A stretch of 64,000 bases of DNA from Hufsiella ginkgonis (GTDB lineage: Bacteria; Bacteroidota; Bacteroidia; Sphingobacteriales; Sphingobacteriaceae). The notes beneath the pieces were generated by a model, which saw only the letters and a list, made by a program, of their open reading frames with translations, ran no database searches and was not told the DNA's origin. Shown in pieces: positions 7,288-16,689 of this stretch. The stretch is taken from contig NZ_WVHS01000004.1 of NCBI RefSeq assembly GCF_009834915.1, forward strand, positions 496,001 to 560,000. Reading direction: 5' to 3'. Every line of letters begins with the position of its first letter. The first letter of the stretch is position 1. A program made the position numbers and the translations under genes.

Positions 7288-10032
7288 TTACTTTATCTCA
7301 AACCCGTAATTCCCCGCTTCTACCTGGTAGCTGCGCGTGTTACCGTTACCGGCCAATTGCTTAATACCTTTTGTATTGCTTGTTACCAGCTTGCCGCCTT
7401 CATATAGCGCTGCGCCGCTGCCCACCGCCAGTTTGAGCGTAGCCGATGAGTTAGCGGGGATAGTGACTCCATAATAGATCTTGTCGCCGTTCCGCTTCCA
7501 GGCAGATATGATGGATCCGTAAGGGCCGTCGTGTTTAGCTTCAAACCGGTCGAGCCCGGCCACAAAATGCGGTTCCAGCAACACATTTTTAAAGCCGGGG
7601 CTGGCGGGATCCGGCCTGATGCCACCCGGCGCTTTATATAACCAGGCGCCTATTTCGCCAAACATGATGTGGTTCATAGAAATATCCTGTTTCGCGTTAA
7701 TGTCCCAGTTTTCGTAGAGGGTGGTGGCGCCGTTCACGATCCACCATCCCCAGGAGGGATATGTTTCCTGTGCGGCTACGCGGTAGGCCACATCGGCATA
7801 ACCATTTTCGCTCAGCGCATTTAACAGCGCCTTGGCTCCGAGGATGCCGGTATCGAAATGGTAGTTATCGGCAGCAACGCGTTTCGCCAGTTGGGCGGCC
7901 ACTTTGCTCTTCATCGCCTCTGGTACTACGCCCCAGCAAAGCGGCGCCGCGAGCTCGGTTTGAATGCCGCTGCCGTAAATGCCGGTAGCTGTGTCGAGGT
8001 ACCTGGCGTTAATGGCGTTCCTGATCTTTGCGGCCAGTGCGGCGTACTTTTCGGCATCGGCCGCGTGGCCCAGCAGTTTTGCGGCCTTCGCCAGGATGCT
8101 GGCATCGGTGAAGTAGTAAATGGAGGAGGTAAGCTCTACCGGCGATTTCGACTTTACGGGCACCCAGTCTCCCAGTCCCCATGAGGTAAGACCCGACGGG
8201 CTTTCCTGGTCGATATGGTCCACGTAGCGCCGGATGTTAGGGTAACAGTCGCGCAGCGCTTTAATGTCGCCGTAAAACAGGTAAAGGTTCCAGGGCACCA
8301 GGGCGATGGTGCTCGTCCAGTCGGGCCCGTTGCCCCACGAATAGCCCCATCCGCCCGTAGGGATAATGGAAGGCAGCACCCCGTTCGGCTGTTGTTCATC
8401 GCGGTGATCGGCCATCCATTTTTCGTAAACGGTAATGGCATCAAAACTGTACAGGCCGGTTTCTATGGCAATGTGGGCATCGCCTGTCCAGCCGTTTTTT
8501 TCGCGCTGCGGACAATCCGTAGGATAGCCGAACAGGTTGGACAAGTAAGAATTATTCGTGGCGCTCCAGATCTTATCAATGGTCGCATTGGCAGAGCTCA
8601 CCACGCCCGCCGGCGGCACATCGCTATGCATAAAGTAGCCGGTAACGTCGCTTTGCGATAAAGTAATTGGTCTATCGCTCGTTATCTCTACGTATTGAAA
8701 GCCTTTGTAGTTAAACTTAGGCTTGAACGTTTCCGTGCCCGTGCCGCCAAGGATGAAAATATCTACCTGGAAGGGGTCCAGCTTATCTGTGGGGCGGTAA
8801 TGGTAATCGATGTTGGAAAGGTCAGCGCGGCCGTTCGGGTACAGCCGCTCGCTGTGTTTAAGGCGGAGGGTAGTGCCGGCCTCGCCCTTTACGGTGAACT
8901 GGCTTACCCCTGCAATATTCCTCCCGAGATCGAACACATAAGTGGTGTCGTTAAATTTCCGCATACTCCGTGCGGGAATGATTTCGACGTCGCGGATGGG
9001 GTGCATTGCCTGCGCCACAACATTCCGCGAAGGCGCGCTGCGGATGCCGGGGGCTTTCCATTTCGAATCGTCGAACGATACCGTATTCCAGCCCGGCTGC
9101 TCCAGGCGGCCGTCGTAGTGCTCGGCCGTATAAATGCTGTTAAAGGTGATGGGGCCGAGGGAGGTTTTCCAGTCGTTGCCTGATTTTATTACTTCCGTAG
9201 TGCCGTCTTCGTACGTAATGCGCAGATCGAGGCAAAACGCGGGCCGGTTGCGCCATGGCGCACGATCGAAGAACCATACGGCGGTAGACTGGTGGTTGTA
9301 CCATCCATTGCCCAGCAGCACGCCGATCACGTTATCGCCCTGCCGCAGCATCGGCGTCACGTCATAAGTAACGTACAGGTTGCGGCGGTCGAACCGCGTA
9401 TACATGGGGTCGAGGCGATGGTTGCCGCTTTTTGCGCCGTTCAGGTAGAGCTCGTACAAGCCGGCAGCGGCGATGTAGGCCCGCGCGCTCCGTATTCTTT
9501 TACCGGCGGTGAATTTCTTGCGGAAATAAGGCGCCCGTTTGGTATCGAGGTCCGTCGATGCGCGCCTCGAATCGAGGGGAAGAATGTCGCTGATCCAGGT
9601 ACCCTGCCAGTTCTCGCTGCCAAGCATACCGGTTTCGAAGCTGGCGATTTTCGCTTTCGCGGAGGGTTTGCGGTCCCGGTCCCAGGCCACTACGGTCCAG
9701 TAATATCTGGTAAAAGGCCGTAAAGGGCCGGCTTTATAAGTAACCAGTTGCGAAGCGGAGGGCACCATGCCGGCGCCGCCGGCTTTAGCGTCCAGCAGTT
9801 TAGCGGAATCCGTCCCGAAAAATACCTGGTAAGCCGTTTGCCTGGCGCCCCGCCGGGGATCTGCTATGCGCCAGGTAAACCTGGGGTTGAGCGCATCGAT
9901 ACCAAGCGGGTTTTCGAGGTACTCGGTCCTTAAGCTGGTAACCCTGGCTGGCGATTGAGCAAATAACAGGCCGCCAGGCAATAAAAGCATGGCAGGCAAC
10001 AACATTAAACGGGAGCATGAAGATTTCATCAT
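7288..10032 (-). CDS. Alpha-L-rhamnosidase (GH78)
   Basis: A 914-residue exported enzyme that removes terminal alpha-L-rhamnose from glycans or glycosides. The start is one of two adjacent ATG codons at 10032/10029, followed by a signal peptide ending GGLLFAQ. The N-terminal beta-sandwich domains (about 25-450) start with the GH78 phrase LRTEYLENPLGID. The (alpha/alpha)6 barrel follows, with the hallmark DCPQREKNGWTGDAH carrying the catalytic acid region. A C-terminal beta domain ends near YGFEIK. Full length for the family. It is isolated from any SusC/SusD pair in this window. Confidence 0.95.
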   Translation of the reverse strand: MMKSSCSRLMLLPAMLLLPGGLLFAQSPARVTSLRTEYLENPLGIDALNPRFTWRIADPRRGARQTAYQVFFGTDSAKLLDAKAGGAGMVPSASQLVTYKAGPLRPFTRYYWTVVAWDRDRKPSAKAKIASFETGMLGSENWQGTWISDILPLDSRRASTDLDTKRAPYFRKKFTAGKRIRSARAYIAAAGLYELYLNGAKSGNHRLDPMYTRFDRRNLYVTYDVTPMLRQGDNVIGVLLGNGWYNHQSTAVWFFDRAPWRNRPAFCLDLRITYEDGTTEVIKSGNDWKTSLGPITFNSIYTAEHYDGRLEQPGWNTVSFDDSKWKAPGIRSAPSRNVVAQAMHPIRDVEIIPARSMRKFNDTTYVFDLGRNIAGVSQFTVKGEAGTTLRLKHSERLYPNGRADLSNIDYHYRPTDKLDPFQVDIFILGGTGTETFKPKFNYKGFQYVEITSDRPITLSQSDVTGYFMHSDVPPAGVVSSANATIDKIWSATNNSYLSNLFGYPTDCPQREKNGWTGDAHIAIETGLYSFDAITVYEKWMADHRDEQQPNGVLPSIIPTGGWGYSWGNGPDWTSTIALVPWNLYLFYGDIKALRDCYPNIRRYVDHIDQESPSGLTSWGLGDWVPVKSKSPVELTSSIYYFTDASILAKAAKLLGHAADAEKYAALAAKIRNAINARYLDTATGIYGSGIQTELAAPLCWGVVPEAMKSKVAAQLAKRVAADNYHFDTGILGAKALLNALSENGYADVAYRVAAQETYPSWGWWIVNGATTLYENWDINAKQDISMNHIMFGEIGAWLYKAPGGIRPDPASPGFKNVLLEPHFVAGLDRFEAKHDGPYGSIISAWKRNGDKIYYGVTIPANSSATLKLAVGSGAALYEGGKLVTSNTKGIKQLAGNGNTRSYQVEAGNYGFEIK

Positions 10033-10107
10033 TGCAGGTCGGAACTGGTTGCTAAACCGTTGCAATCTAACAATAATTTCGACGGGTAAAATCCTGCCCC
10101 GGCCGCG

Positions 10108-10261
10108 TTAAAACCACTTATGCTTCGCCGCCGGGTTATCGCCGGTGCGTTGGAGGTGATATGCAGCTTTCCATAAATGCGCGCGACGTGATTCCGAACC
10201 GTAACGGGACGATAAACAGCCTGATCCCGATCTGGTTATGGCCTAAGCCGTTATGTAAGAA
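10108..10261 (-). pseudogene. LuxR-type HTH remnant
   Basis: On the minus strand, starting at 10261, the frame gives HNGLGHNQIGIRLFIVP. One base is missing, and the next frame gives TVRNHVARIYGKLHITS. A further shift gives AAKHKWF and a stop at 10108. Together this is the canonical recognition-helix and end region of a LuxR/NarL response regulator. Two frameshifts are visible and the receiver domain is missing. The stretch 10066-10447 between the rhamnosidase and ileS holds this relic and the ileS promoter; I see no other gene in it. Confidence 0.7.
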
Positions 10262-10386
10262 ATTGTACGCAATTACTGGTTTTTACGTATATCAGTTTCT
10301 GTTTGCTTCCCTTCGGCGCCCGAAACCGCTCCGGCGGCACGAACCTGATAATTTAACCGCGCAATGACTCATACCGGGCTTTGCGC

Positions 10387-10417
10387 TTTCAGCTTTAAGC
10401 TTATTTCCTTATCTTCG
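10387..10417 (+). promoter_or_regulatory. Candidate promoter for ileS-dksA-lspA
   Basis: TTTC at 10387-10390, a 19-base spacer, then TATCTTCG at 10410-10417. Each box has one mismatch to TTTG-N19-TAnnTTTG, and the spacing is exact. Transcription from here would begin after an earlier in-frame ATG (10364), which supports 10448 as the ileS start. Confidence 0.55.
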
Positions 10418-10447
10418 CATCCTCAAAAATGGGGAGATAACGCGCTG

Positions 10448-13400
10448 ATGTACAAAGAGTATAAATACCTTGACCTACCGCTTACCGGCAAAGAGATACT
10501 GCATTACTGGAAGCAGCATAACATCTTCGAGAAGAGCGTGTCTAACAGGCCTGTTTCGAAGCCGTATACTTTTTATGAAGGTCCGCCTTCGGCTAACGGG
10601 ATGCCCGGCATCCACCATGCCATGGCACGCTCTATCAAAGATATTTTCTGCCGCTTTAAAACGCTGAAAGGCTATCGCGTAGAGCGCAAAGGCGGATGGG
10701 ATACCCATGGCCTGCCGATCGAACTGGCCGTGGAAAAAACCCTGGGCATTACCAAGGACGATATCGGGAAGAAAATTTCCGTGGAAGAATACAATGCCGC
10801 CTGCCGCAAGGAGGTAATGAAATATACCGACGTATGGAACGACCTCACCGAAAAAATGGGGTACTGGGTAGACCTTGAAAACCCTTACGTAACCTACGAG
10901 AACGAGTACATCGAATCGCTCTGGTGGATCCTGCAGGAGTTTTATAATAAAGGACTGCTGTACAAAGGATATACCGTACAGCCATTTTCGCCGGCTGCGG
11001 GAACAGGCCTCAGCTCGCATGAGCTAAACCAGCCGGGCACATACCGCATGGTGAAAGACACGTCGGTGGTTGCCCAGTTTCACGTAAAACGCGACCAGGT
11101 ACACCCCATCATCCCGGTGCTGTTCGAAGAGGAGTTTGAGGATACTGCGATCCTGGCATGGACCACCACGCCGTGGACACTGCCATCTAACTGCGCCCTG
11201 GCCGTTGGCGCCAACGTGGTGTACGTAAAGATCAAAACCTTTAACCCGTACACCTATGCGCCGGTGAGCGTGGTGCTGGCAAAAGACCTGGTTGGCAAAT
11301 ACTTCAAAGCCGAAGGGCAGAACGCCTCTTTCCAGGATTATAAAAACGGCGATAAGGTGATCCCCTGGCAGCCGGCGGCAGAATTTACGGGCAGCGAATT
11401 GCTGGAGCTCCGGTATCACCAACTGATGCCTTATGTAATGAACGATGACCTGGAAGCAAACGCATTCCGCGTGATCGCCGGGGATTTCGTGACCACCGAA
11501 GACGGTACGGGGATCGTACATACCGCCTCTATATTCGGCGCAGACGACTTTAGGGTGGCCCGTGCAAATGGCGTTCCTTCCGTATTGGTGAAAGACGAAA
11601 ACGGCGTTGAAGTTCCTTTGGTCGACCGGCACGGGCAATTTGTTGCCGAGGTAACCGATTTCGCGGGCCGTTATGTAAAAGAAGAATATTACAGCGATGC
11701 CGAACGGGCCGATCCGGACTTTAAACCAACGGACGTACTGATCGCCATCAAGCTGAAAGAAGATAACAAAGCGTTCGACGTTAAGAAATACGAACACAGT
11801 TACCCGCATTGCTGGCGCACAGATAAGCCGGTACTATATTACCCGCTCGACAGCTGGTTTATCCGTACCACCGCCGTGAAGGATAAGCTTGTTGCGCTGA
11901 ACAAAACCATCAACTGGAAACCGGAATCCACCGGTACCGGCCGTTTTGGCAACTGGCTGGAGAACCTGGTAGACTGGAACTTGTCGCGCTCCCGCTTTTG
12001 GGGCACACCGCTCCCGATCTGGCGCACGGCCGACAATGCTGAGGAAATCTGTATCGGTTCCGTGGAGCAGCTGAAAACAAAACTCAGGGAAAGCCTCGAT
12101 ACGAAGGGTGTACATACCGATGCCCAGCTTGAAAAGATCAGATCGTACCTGCAAAAACTGGATGCCGGCGAAGGCGACCTTCATCGTCCGTTTGTAGACG
12201 ATGTGGTCCTGGTATCGAAAGCCGGTAAACAGATGTTCCGCGAGCCCGACCTGATCGACGTATGGTTCGACTCGGGCGCCATGCCTTATGCGCAATGGCA
12301 CTTCCCGTTTGAGAACAGGGAAAAATTCAAAAACGCCTACCCGGCTGATTTCATTGCGGAAGGCGTGGATCAAACCCGTGGGTGGTTCTTCACGCTTCAC
12401 GCGATAGCGGTAATGCTGAGCGAAAGCAGCGAGGAGATCAAAAAGATCAACGCGGAGATCGGCAATGAAGGGATCTCGTTTAAGAACGTGGTTTCTAACG
12501 GCCTGGTGCTCGATAAGAACGGCAACAAGATGTCGAAACGGCTCGGCAATGCCATCGATCCGTTCGAAACCATCAATCAATATAGCGCTGATGTGGCCCG
12601 CTGGTATATGATCAGCAACGCATCTCCCTGGGATAACCTGAAGTTTAACGAGGACGGGCTGGATGAGGTGCGCCGCAAATTTTTCGGCACACTGTACAAT
12701 ACCTATGCATTTTTCGCCTTGTATGCCAATATCGATGGTTTCAGCTACCGCGAAGCCGATCTTCCGCTGGCGCAGCGGCCGGAAATAGACCAGTGGATAC
12801 TTTCGCGCCTCAATACCTTAACAAGCGAAGTGGACGGGTTCTACACCGACTTTGAACCTACCCGCGCCACCCGCGCCATCCAGGAGTTCGTAGACGAGCA
12901 CCTGAGCAACTGGTATGTCCGGCTATGCCGCCGGCGTTTCTGGAAGGGCGATTATACCGACGACAAGGTCTCGGCCTACCAGACGCTGTACACCTGCCTG
13001 AACACGGTGTCGAAACTGATGTCGCCCGTGGCTCCGTTCTTTAGCGACAGGCTGTTCCTCGACCTGAATGCCGCCACCGGCAGGGAAAGCCAGGAATCCG
13101 TACACCTTACCGATTTCCCCGGATACCACGCCGCCCTGGTGAACGAAGCACTGGAAGAACGGATGTCTATCGCACAGGATATTTCTTCGCTGGTACTTTC
13201 GCTTCGCAAAAAGGTAGGGATCAATGTACGGCAGCCGCTGAATAAGATACTGCTGCCCGTGCTCGATAACAAGTTCCAGGAGAAAGTAGAAAAAGTGAAA
13301 GATCTTATTCTCTCAGAAACCAACATCAAGAATATTGAGTATATTAATGATACTTCCGGCGTTATCCGCAAGAAGATCAAGCCGAACTTTAAAGCGCTTG

Positions 13401-13882
13401 GCCCGAAGGCGGGTAAAGACATGAAGGCCGTAAGCGAAGCATTAACCGCTTTGGGGCAGTCGGAGATCGGGAAACTGGAATCCAGTGGTGAGATCGCCAT
13501 ACTGGACGGTAAATATACGGTCCTCGACAGCGAAGTAGAGATCATTGCGGAAGACGTTCCGGGATGGCAGGTGGCAAACCTCGGCAAACTAACCGTTGCT
13601 TTAGATGTTACGCTTACGACCGAATTGAAACAGGAAGGCATTTCGCGCGAATTGGTAAACCGGGTACAAAATCTCCGTAAGGACCTGGAGTTTGACGTAA
13701 CCGATAAGATCCATGTGCGCGTAACGGACCACCCGCTGATTTCGGAAGCGGTAAAAAATAATTTCTCCTATATTTGCGCCGAAATTCTGGCCGACACCCT
13801 CGAGCTTGTGAACAGCCTGGATGGCGGAGAAAGCGTCGCAATAGAGAGCACTGAATTAACGATTTTAATAACGAGAGCTTAA
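10448..13882 (+). CDS. ileS: Isoleucyl-tRNA synthetase
   Basis: Charges tRNA-Ile with isoleucine in the cytoplasm. 1144 residues from ATG 10448. The class I HIGH element is GIHHA (about 54-58) and the KMSKS loop reads KMSKRLGNA (near residue 693). The editing (CP1) domain lies between them, and the anticodon-binding domain follows (about 790-950). The length and the KMSKR variant fit the eukaryote-like type 2 enzymes, a group known for low mupirocin sensitivity (family knowledge, not tested here). It heads an operon with the DksA-like gene (1-base gap) and lspA. Confidence 0.97.
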   Translation: MYKEYKYLDLPLTGKEILHYWKQHNIFEKSVSNRPVSKPYTFYEGPPSANGMPGIHHAMARSIKDIFCRFKTLKGYRVERKGGWDTHGLPIELAVEKTLGITKDDIGKKISVEEYNAACRKEVMKYTDVWNDLTEKMGYWVDLENPYVTYENEYIESLWWILQEFYNKGLLYKGYTVQPFSPAAGTGLSSHELNQPGTYRMVKDTSVVAQFHVKRDQVHPIIPVLFEEEFEDTAILAWTTTPWTLPSNCALAVGANVVYVKIKTFNPYTYAPVSVVLAKDLVGKYFKAEGQNASFQDYKNGDKVIPWQPAAEFTGSELLELRYHQLMPYVMNDDLEANAFRVIAGDFVTTEDGTGIVHTASIFGADDFRVARANGVPSVLVKDENGVEVPLVDRHGQFVAEVTDFAGRYVKEEYYSDAERADPDFKPTDVLIAIKLKEDNKAFDVKKYEHSYPHCWRTDKPVLYYPLDSWFIRTTAVKDKLVALNKTINWKPESTGTGRFGNWLENLVDWNLSRSRFWGTPLPIWRTADNAEEICIGSVEQLKTKLRESLDTKGVHTDAQLEKIRSYLQKLDAGEGDLHRPFVDDVVLVSKAGKQMFREPDLIDVWFDSGAMPYAQWHFPFENREKFKNAYPADFIAEGVDQTRGWFFTLHAIAVMLSESSEEIKKINAEIGNEGISFKNVVSNGLVLDKNGNKMSKRLGNAIDPFETINQYSADVARWYMISNASPWDNLKFNEDGLDEVRRKFFGTLYNTYAFFALYANIDGFSYREADLPLAQRPEIDQWILSRLNTLTSEVDGFYTDFEPTRATRAIQEFVDEHLSNWYVRLCRRRFWKGDYTDDKVSAYQTLYTCLNTVSKLMSPVAPFFSDRLFLDLNAATGRESQESVHLTDFPGYHAALVNEALEERMSIAQDISSLVLSLRKKVGINVRQPLNKILLPVLDNKFQEKVEKVKDLILSETNIKNIEYINDTSGVIRKKIKPNFKALGPKAGKDMKAVSEALTALGQSEIGKLESSGEIAILDGKYTVLDSEVEIIAEDVPGWQVANLGKLTVALDVTLTTELKQEGISRELVNRVQNLRKDLEFDVTDKIHVRVTDHPLISEAVKNNFSYICAEILADTLELVNSLDGGESVAIESTELTILITRA

Positions 13883-13883
13883 A

Positions 13884-14270
13884 ATGGACAACAAAAACGA
13901 AAAGACGAGGTATTCCGACGCCGAACTACAGGAGTTTAAAGAGATCATTCTCGAAAAAATGAGAATGGCACGTGAGGAGCTTACTGCATTGACCCAATCG
14001 CTGAGCAGTCCGAATTCGAATGGGACAGACGATACCGCAGGTACTTACAAAACGCTGGAGGATGGCTCGGCCACCCTGGAGAAAGAGCAGATCAACCAGC
14101 TGGCCGCCCGGCAGAAGAAATTCATCGAGAACCTGGAAAGCGCCTTAGGACGTATCCAGAATAAAACCTACGGAATTTGCCGCGAAACAGGTAAACTGAT
14201 CCAGAAAGAACGCCTGAGAGCGGTACCGCATACCACCCTCAGCATGGAAGCAAAACTGAAGCAGTCTTAA
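13884..14270 (+). CDS. TraR/DksA-family protein without a complete zinc finger
   Basis: 128 residues: an N-terminal helical region followed by a coiled coil (about 15-105) and a C-terminal globule reading GICRETGKLIQKERLRAVPH. In DksA four Cys bind zinc; here only the single Cys of GIC is seen, and the later pair is absent. This is common in Bacteroidota relatives. The coiled coil could still enter the RNA polymerase secondary channel, but no function is proven. It starts 1 base after ileS and overlaps the lspA start as TAATG, so the three genes are probably translated from one message. Confidence 0.88.
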   Translation: MDNKNEKTRYSDAELQEFKEIILEKMRMAREELTALTQSLSSPNSNGTDDTAGTYKTLEDGSATLEKEQINQLAARQKKFIENLESALGRIQNKTYGICRETGKLIQKERLRAVPHTTLSMEAKLKQS

Positions 14271-14920
14271 TGAAAGGATATACCAGGCCGGTACTACTTG
14301 TCACCCTGATCCTTCTTGCAGATCAGTTGCTTAAATTTTGGGTAAAACTTCACATGAATATGGGACAGGAGTTCCATATTGCCGGGAACTGGTTCCTTAT
14401 CCATTTCACCGAAAATAACGGGATGGCGTTCGGCATGGAGCTGGGCGGTACCTCGGGAAAATTGTTTCTTACCCTGTTCCGGATCGTGGCGGTGTGCGGC
14501 ATCGGGTACGGGGTGGTTCACCTGGTAAAGAAAAAGTATCACCGCAGCTTAACGCTCAACGTATCGATGATCTTCGCGGGTGCGCTGGGCAACATTATCG
14601 ATTCCACGTTTTACGGGCTCTTATTCAGCGAAAGCAGTTATTTCGAGCCCGCCAAGTTACTGCCGCAAGGCGGGGGATATGCCGGGATCTTTCATGGCAA
14701 GGTGGTAGATATGTTTTACTTCCCGCTGCTGCAGGGCACTTTCCCTTCGTGGGTACCGGTTTGGGGGGGCGAGGAATTTATCTTCTTCCGCCCGGTATTC
14801 AACGTGGCGGATGCCGCGATCTCGATAGGTGTTATCCTGATCCTCATTTTCCAGAAACGTTACTTTAAGGAGGAGAGGAAAGAAGAGCCGAGCTATCACA
14901 GCGAGGTGGTGGAAGAGTAA
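14270..14920 (+). CDS. lspA: Lipoprotein signal peptidase (signal peptidase II)
   Basis: Cleaves signal peptides of lipoproteins at the lipid-modified Cys in the inner membrane. 216 residues with four hydrophobic segments. FTENNGMAFG (46-55) is conserved block III. The catalytic aspartates are Asp147 (KVVDMFYFP) and Asp181 (FNVADAAIS). At 216 residues it is about 50 longer than the E. coli enzyme: a periplasmic stretch at about 112-175 separates the catalytic blocks and a charged tail follows residue 200. The ATG overlaps the stop of the DksA-like gene. Several predicted lipoproteins in this window are likely substrates. Confidence 0.96.
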   Translation: MKGYTRPVLLVTLILLADQLLKFWVKLHMNMGQEFHIAGNWFLIHFTENNGMAFGMELGGTSGKLFLTLFRIVAVCGIGYGVVHLVKKKYHRSLTLNVSMIFAGALGNIIDSTFYGLLFSESSYFEPAKLLPQGGGYAGIFHGKVVDMFYFPLLQGTFPSWVPVWGGEEFIFFRPVFNVADAAISIGVILILIFQKRYFKEERKEEPSYHSEVVEE

Positions 14921-14942
14921 AACAGGGAATATCAGTTATTTC

Positions 14943-15671
14943 CTATTCTTTCCCCATCCCCTCGAACTTATCCCAAAAACCATCTGCCGGCAACTTGGCA
15001 AAAATATCTACCGGCTCCTTTTTCACCGGATGGATAAACCGCAATCTCCTGGCATGAAGGCAAATACTTCCTTTCAGGCTTCCCCTTGGATAACCGTATT
15101 TATTATCGCCAACGATCGGGCATCCCATAGCCGATAGCTGTACGCGGATCTGGTGCGGGCGGCCGGTTAACGGGTCGACCTCCAGCAGGTAATAGCCGTT
15201 TAACTCACCGATCAGGCGGTAACTTAATTCCGCGCGCTGGCTGCCGGGAACTTCGTTATCGTAAGGTTTGGTAACATTTTTCTGGGGATTCTTGATCAGC
15301 CAGTGGATCAGCGTGCCTTCCTCTTGGGGGGGCCGCTGACGCACCACCGCCCAGTAAGTCTTCTTCATCTCCCGGTTCTTGAACATCAGGTTGACGCGCT
15401 CGAGCGCCTTACTTGTTTTGGCGAAGAGGATCACGCCACTCACCGGCCTGTCCAGCCGATGCACTACGCCAAGAAAAGCACCATTGGGCTTATCGTACTT
15501 TTTGGCAATGTATTTCTTTACTTTTTCGTCAAGCGATTCATCCCCGGTTTCGTCTACCTGTACAATCTGCCCGGATTTCTTATAAATGGCAATCAGGTGA
15601 TTGTCCTCGTAAAGCACATCCCGATCGGTGATATCGGAGACAGAGTTAAAGTGTGACTGGTTGGGCTTCAT
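14943..15671 (-). CDS. RluA-family pseudouridine synthase
   Basis: A 242-residue enzyme that converts uridine to pseudouridine in structured RNA. The catalytic motif HRLDRPVSGVILFAKT carries the essential Asp (about residue 92), and LTGRPHQIRVQLS and CLHARRL are the other family blocks. There is no N-terminal S4 domain. The start is 9 bp after the panB stop, so the two genes are probably co-transcribed. The exact RNA target cannot be told from sequence. Confidence 0.93.
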   Translation of the reverse strand: MKPNQSHFNSVSDITDRDVLYEDNHLIAIYKKSGQIVQVDETGDESLDEKVKKYIAKKYDKPNGAFLGVVHRLDRPVSGVILFAKTSKALERVNLMFKNREMKKTYWAVVRQRPPQEEGTLIHWLIKNPQKNVTKPYDNEVPGSQRAELSYRLIGELNGYYLLEVDPLTGRPHQIRVQLSAMGCPIVGDNKYGYPRGSLKGSICLHARRLRFIHPVKKEPVDIFAKLPADGFWDKFEGMGKE

Positions 15672-15680
15672 TCCTGGGGC

Positions 15681-16496
15681 TCAGTACTGCTCCTTCCCGT
15701 TCGGGAAATCGTTCCCTTTCACATCGCTCACATAGGTGCTTACCGCGCCTTTGATCTCTTCGTACAAATCGAGGTATTGGCGAAGAAAACGAGGTTTAAA
15801 GCCTTTCGTGAGGCCGATCATGTCGTTTACCACGAGTACCTGCCCGTCGCAACCGCCGCCTGCGCCGATGCCGATGGTAGGGATCTTCACACTAGCTGTT
15901 ACAGCCGCCGCCAATTGCGCGGGTATCTTCTCGAGGACTACCCCGAAACAGCCCGCTTCTTCCAGTTGCAGGATATCGGCCTGGAGCTTATCGGCTTCTG
16001 CCTTTTCCTTTGCACGAACCGTATACGTACCGAATTTATAGATCGATTGCGGCGTTAAGCCAAGATGCCCCATTACCGGGATGCCGGCGGCGATGATGCG
16101 GTTCACCGACTCTATGATCTCGGAACCGCCTTCGAGCTTTACGCCGTGTGCGCCCGACTCCTTCATCATGCGGATGGCGGAGCTCAGCGCCTCCTTGGAA
16201 TTTCCCTGGTAAGAACCGAAGGGCAGGTCGACGATCACCAGCGCGCGCCTGGCGCCCCGTACTACCGACGAGGCATGATAGATCATCTGGTCGAGCGTAA
16301 TGGGCAGCGTGGTTTCGTGGCCGGCCATTACGTTGGAAGCCGAATCGCCTACCAGGATCACGTCGATCCCGGCATCATCCACGATGGTGGCCATCGAGAA
16401 ATCGTAGGAGGTAAGCATCGCGATCTTCTCGCCTCCCTGCTTCATTTCCTGAAGCGTTTTAGTGGTCACCCGTTTGATTTCCCTGGTTACAGACAT
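15681..16496 (-). CDS. panB: 3-methyl-2-oxobutanoate hydroxymethyltransferase
   Basis: First committed step of pantothenate and coenzyme A synthesis: transfers a hydroxymethyl group from 5,10-methylene-THF to 2-oxoisovalerate. 271 residues, normal length. The metal and substrate motif [15 protein letters not shown] (about 46-60), [22 protein letters not shown] and [16 protein letters not shown] are all present. It is followed by the RluA-type synthase in a likely two-gene operon. Confidence 0.97.
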   Translation of the reverse strand: MSVTREIKRVTTKTLQEMKQGGEKIAMLTSYDFSMATIVDDAGIDVILVGDSASNVMAGHETTLPITLDQMIYHASSVVRGARRALVIVDLPFGSYQGNSKEALSSAIRMMKESGAHGVKLEGGSEIIESVNRIIAAGIPVMGHLGLTPQSIYKFGTYTVRAKEKAEADKLQADILQLEEAGCFGVVLEKIPAQLAAAVTASVKIPTIGIGAGGGCDGQVLVVNDMIGLTKGFKPRFLRQYLDLYEEIKGAVSTYVSDVKGNDFPNGKEQY

Positions 16497-16581
16497 GGTA
16501 TGTTTTTTGTCTTCAAAGGTATAAAGTAAATTGTAAAAATATATCCCGCCCGGTACCGGTGCCGGATATACCAGGCTCCTG

Positions 16582-16689
16582 TTACCCGGCTCTTATGCTG
16601 GCGCGAAGCTTTAGCAGTTCCACCCCGGCGGTAAGCTGCGTTATCTGCGCCTACCGTTCTTTTATGGCGCCAATGAGCAAAGGAATAGC
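16582..16689 (-). pseudogene. Possible relic of a tail-fibre/adhesin C-terminal coiled coil
   Basis: On the minus strand from 16689 the frame reads AIPLLIGAIKER, a TAG stop, then AQITQLTAGVELLKLR and a stop at 16582. The phrase resembles the last helix of peptidase S74-type (intramolecular chaperone) surface or fibre proteins, usually PLLIxAIKEQQAQIxxL. Restoring the TAG to CAG would complete the motif. It is short, so this stays tentative. Confidence 0.45.

Noticed and set aside
10161-10367. A 68-codon plus-strand frame upstream of ileS
   Set aside because: No recognisable family, and it runs antisense over the LuxR relic; the ileS promoter lies just beyond its end.
10364-10447. Upstream extension of IleRS
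   Set aside because: The candidate promoter lies within it, and the family start MYKEYKYLDLP begins at 10448.
11024-12580. Long minus-strand frames within ileS
   Set aside because: They are mirror frames of a highly conserved coding sequence and show no family pattern.
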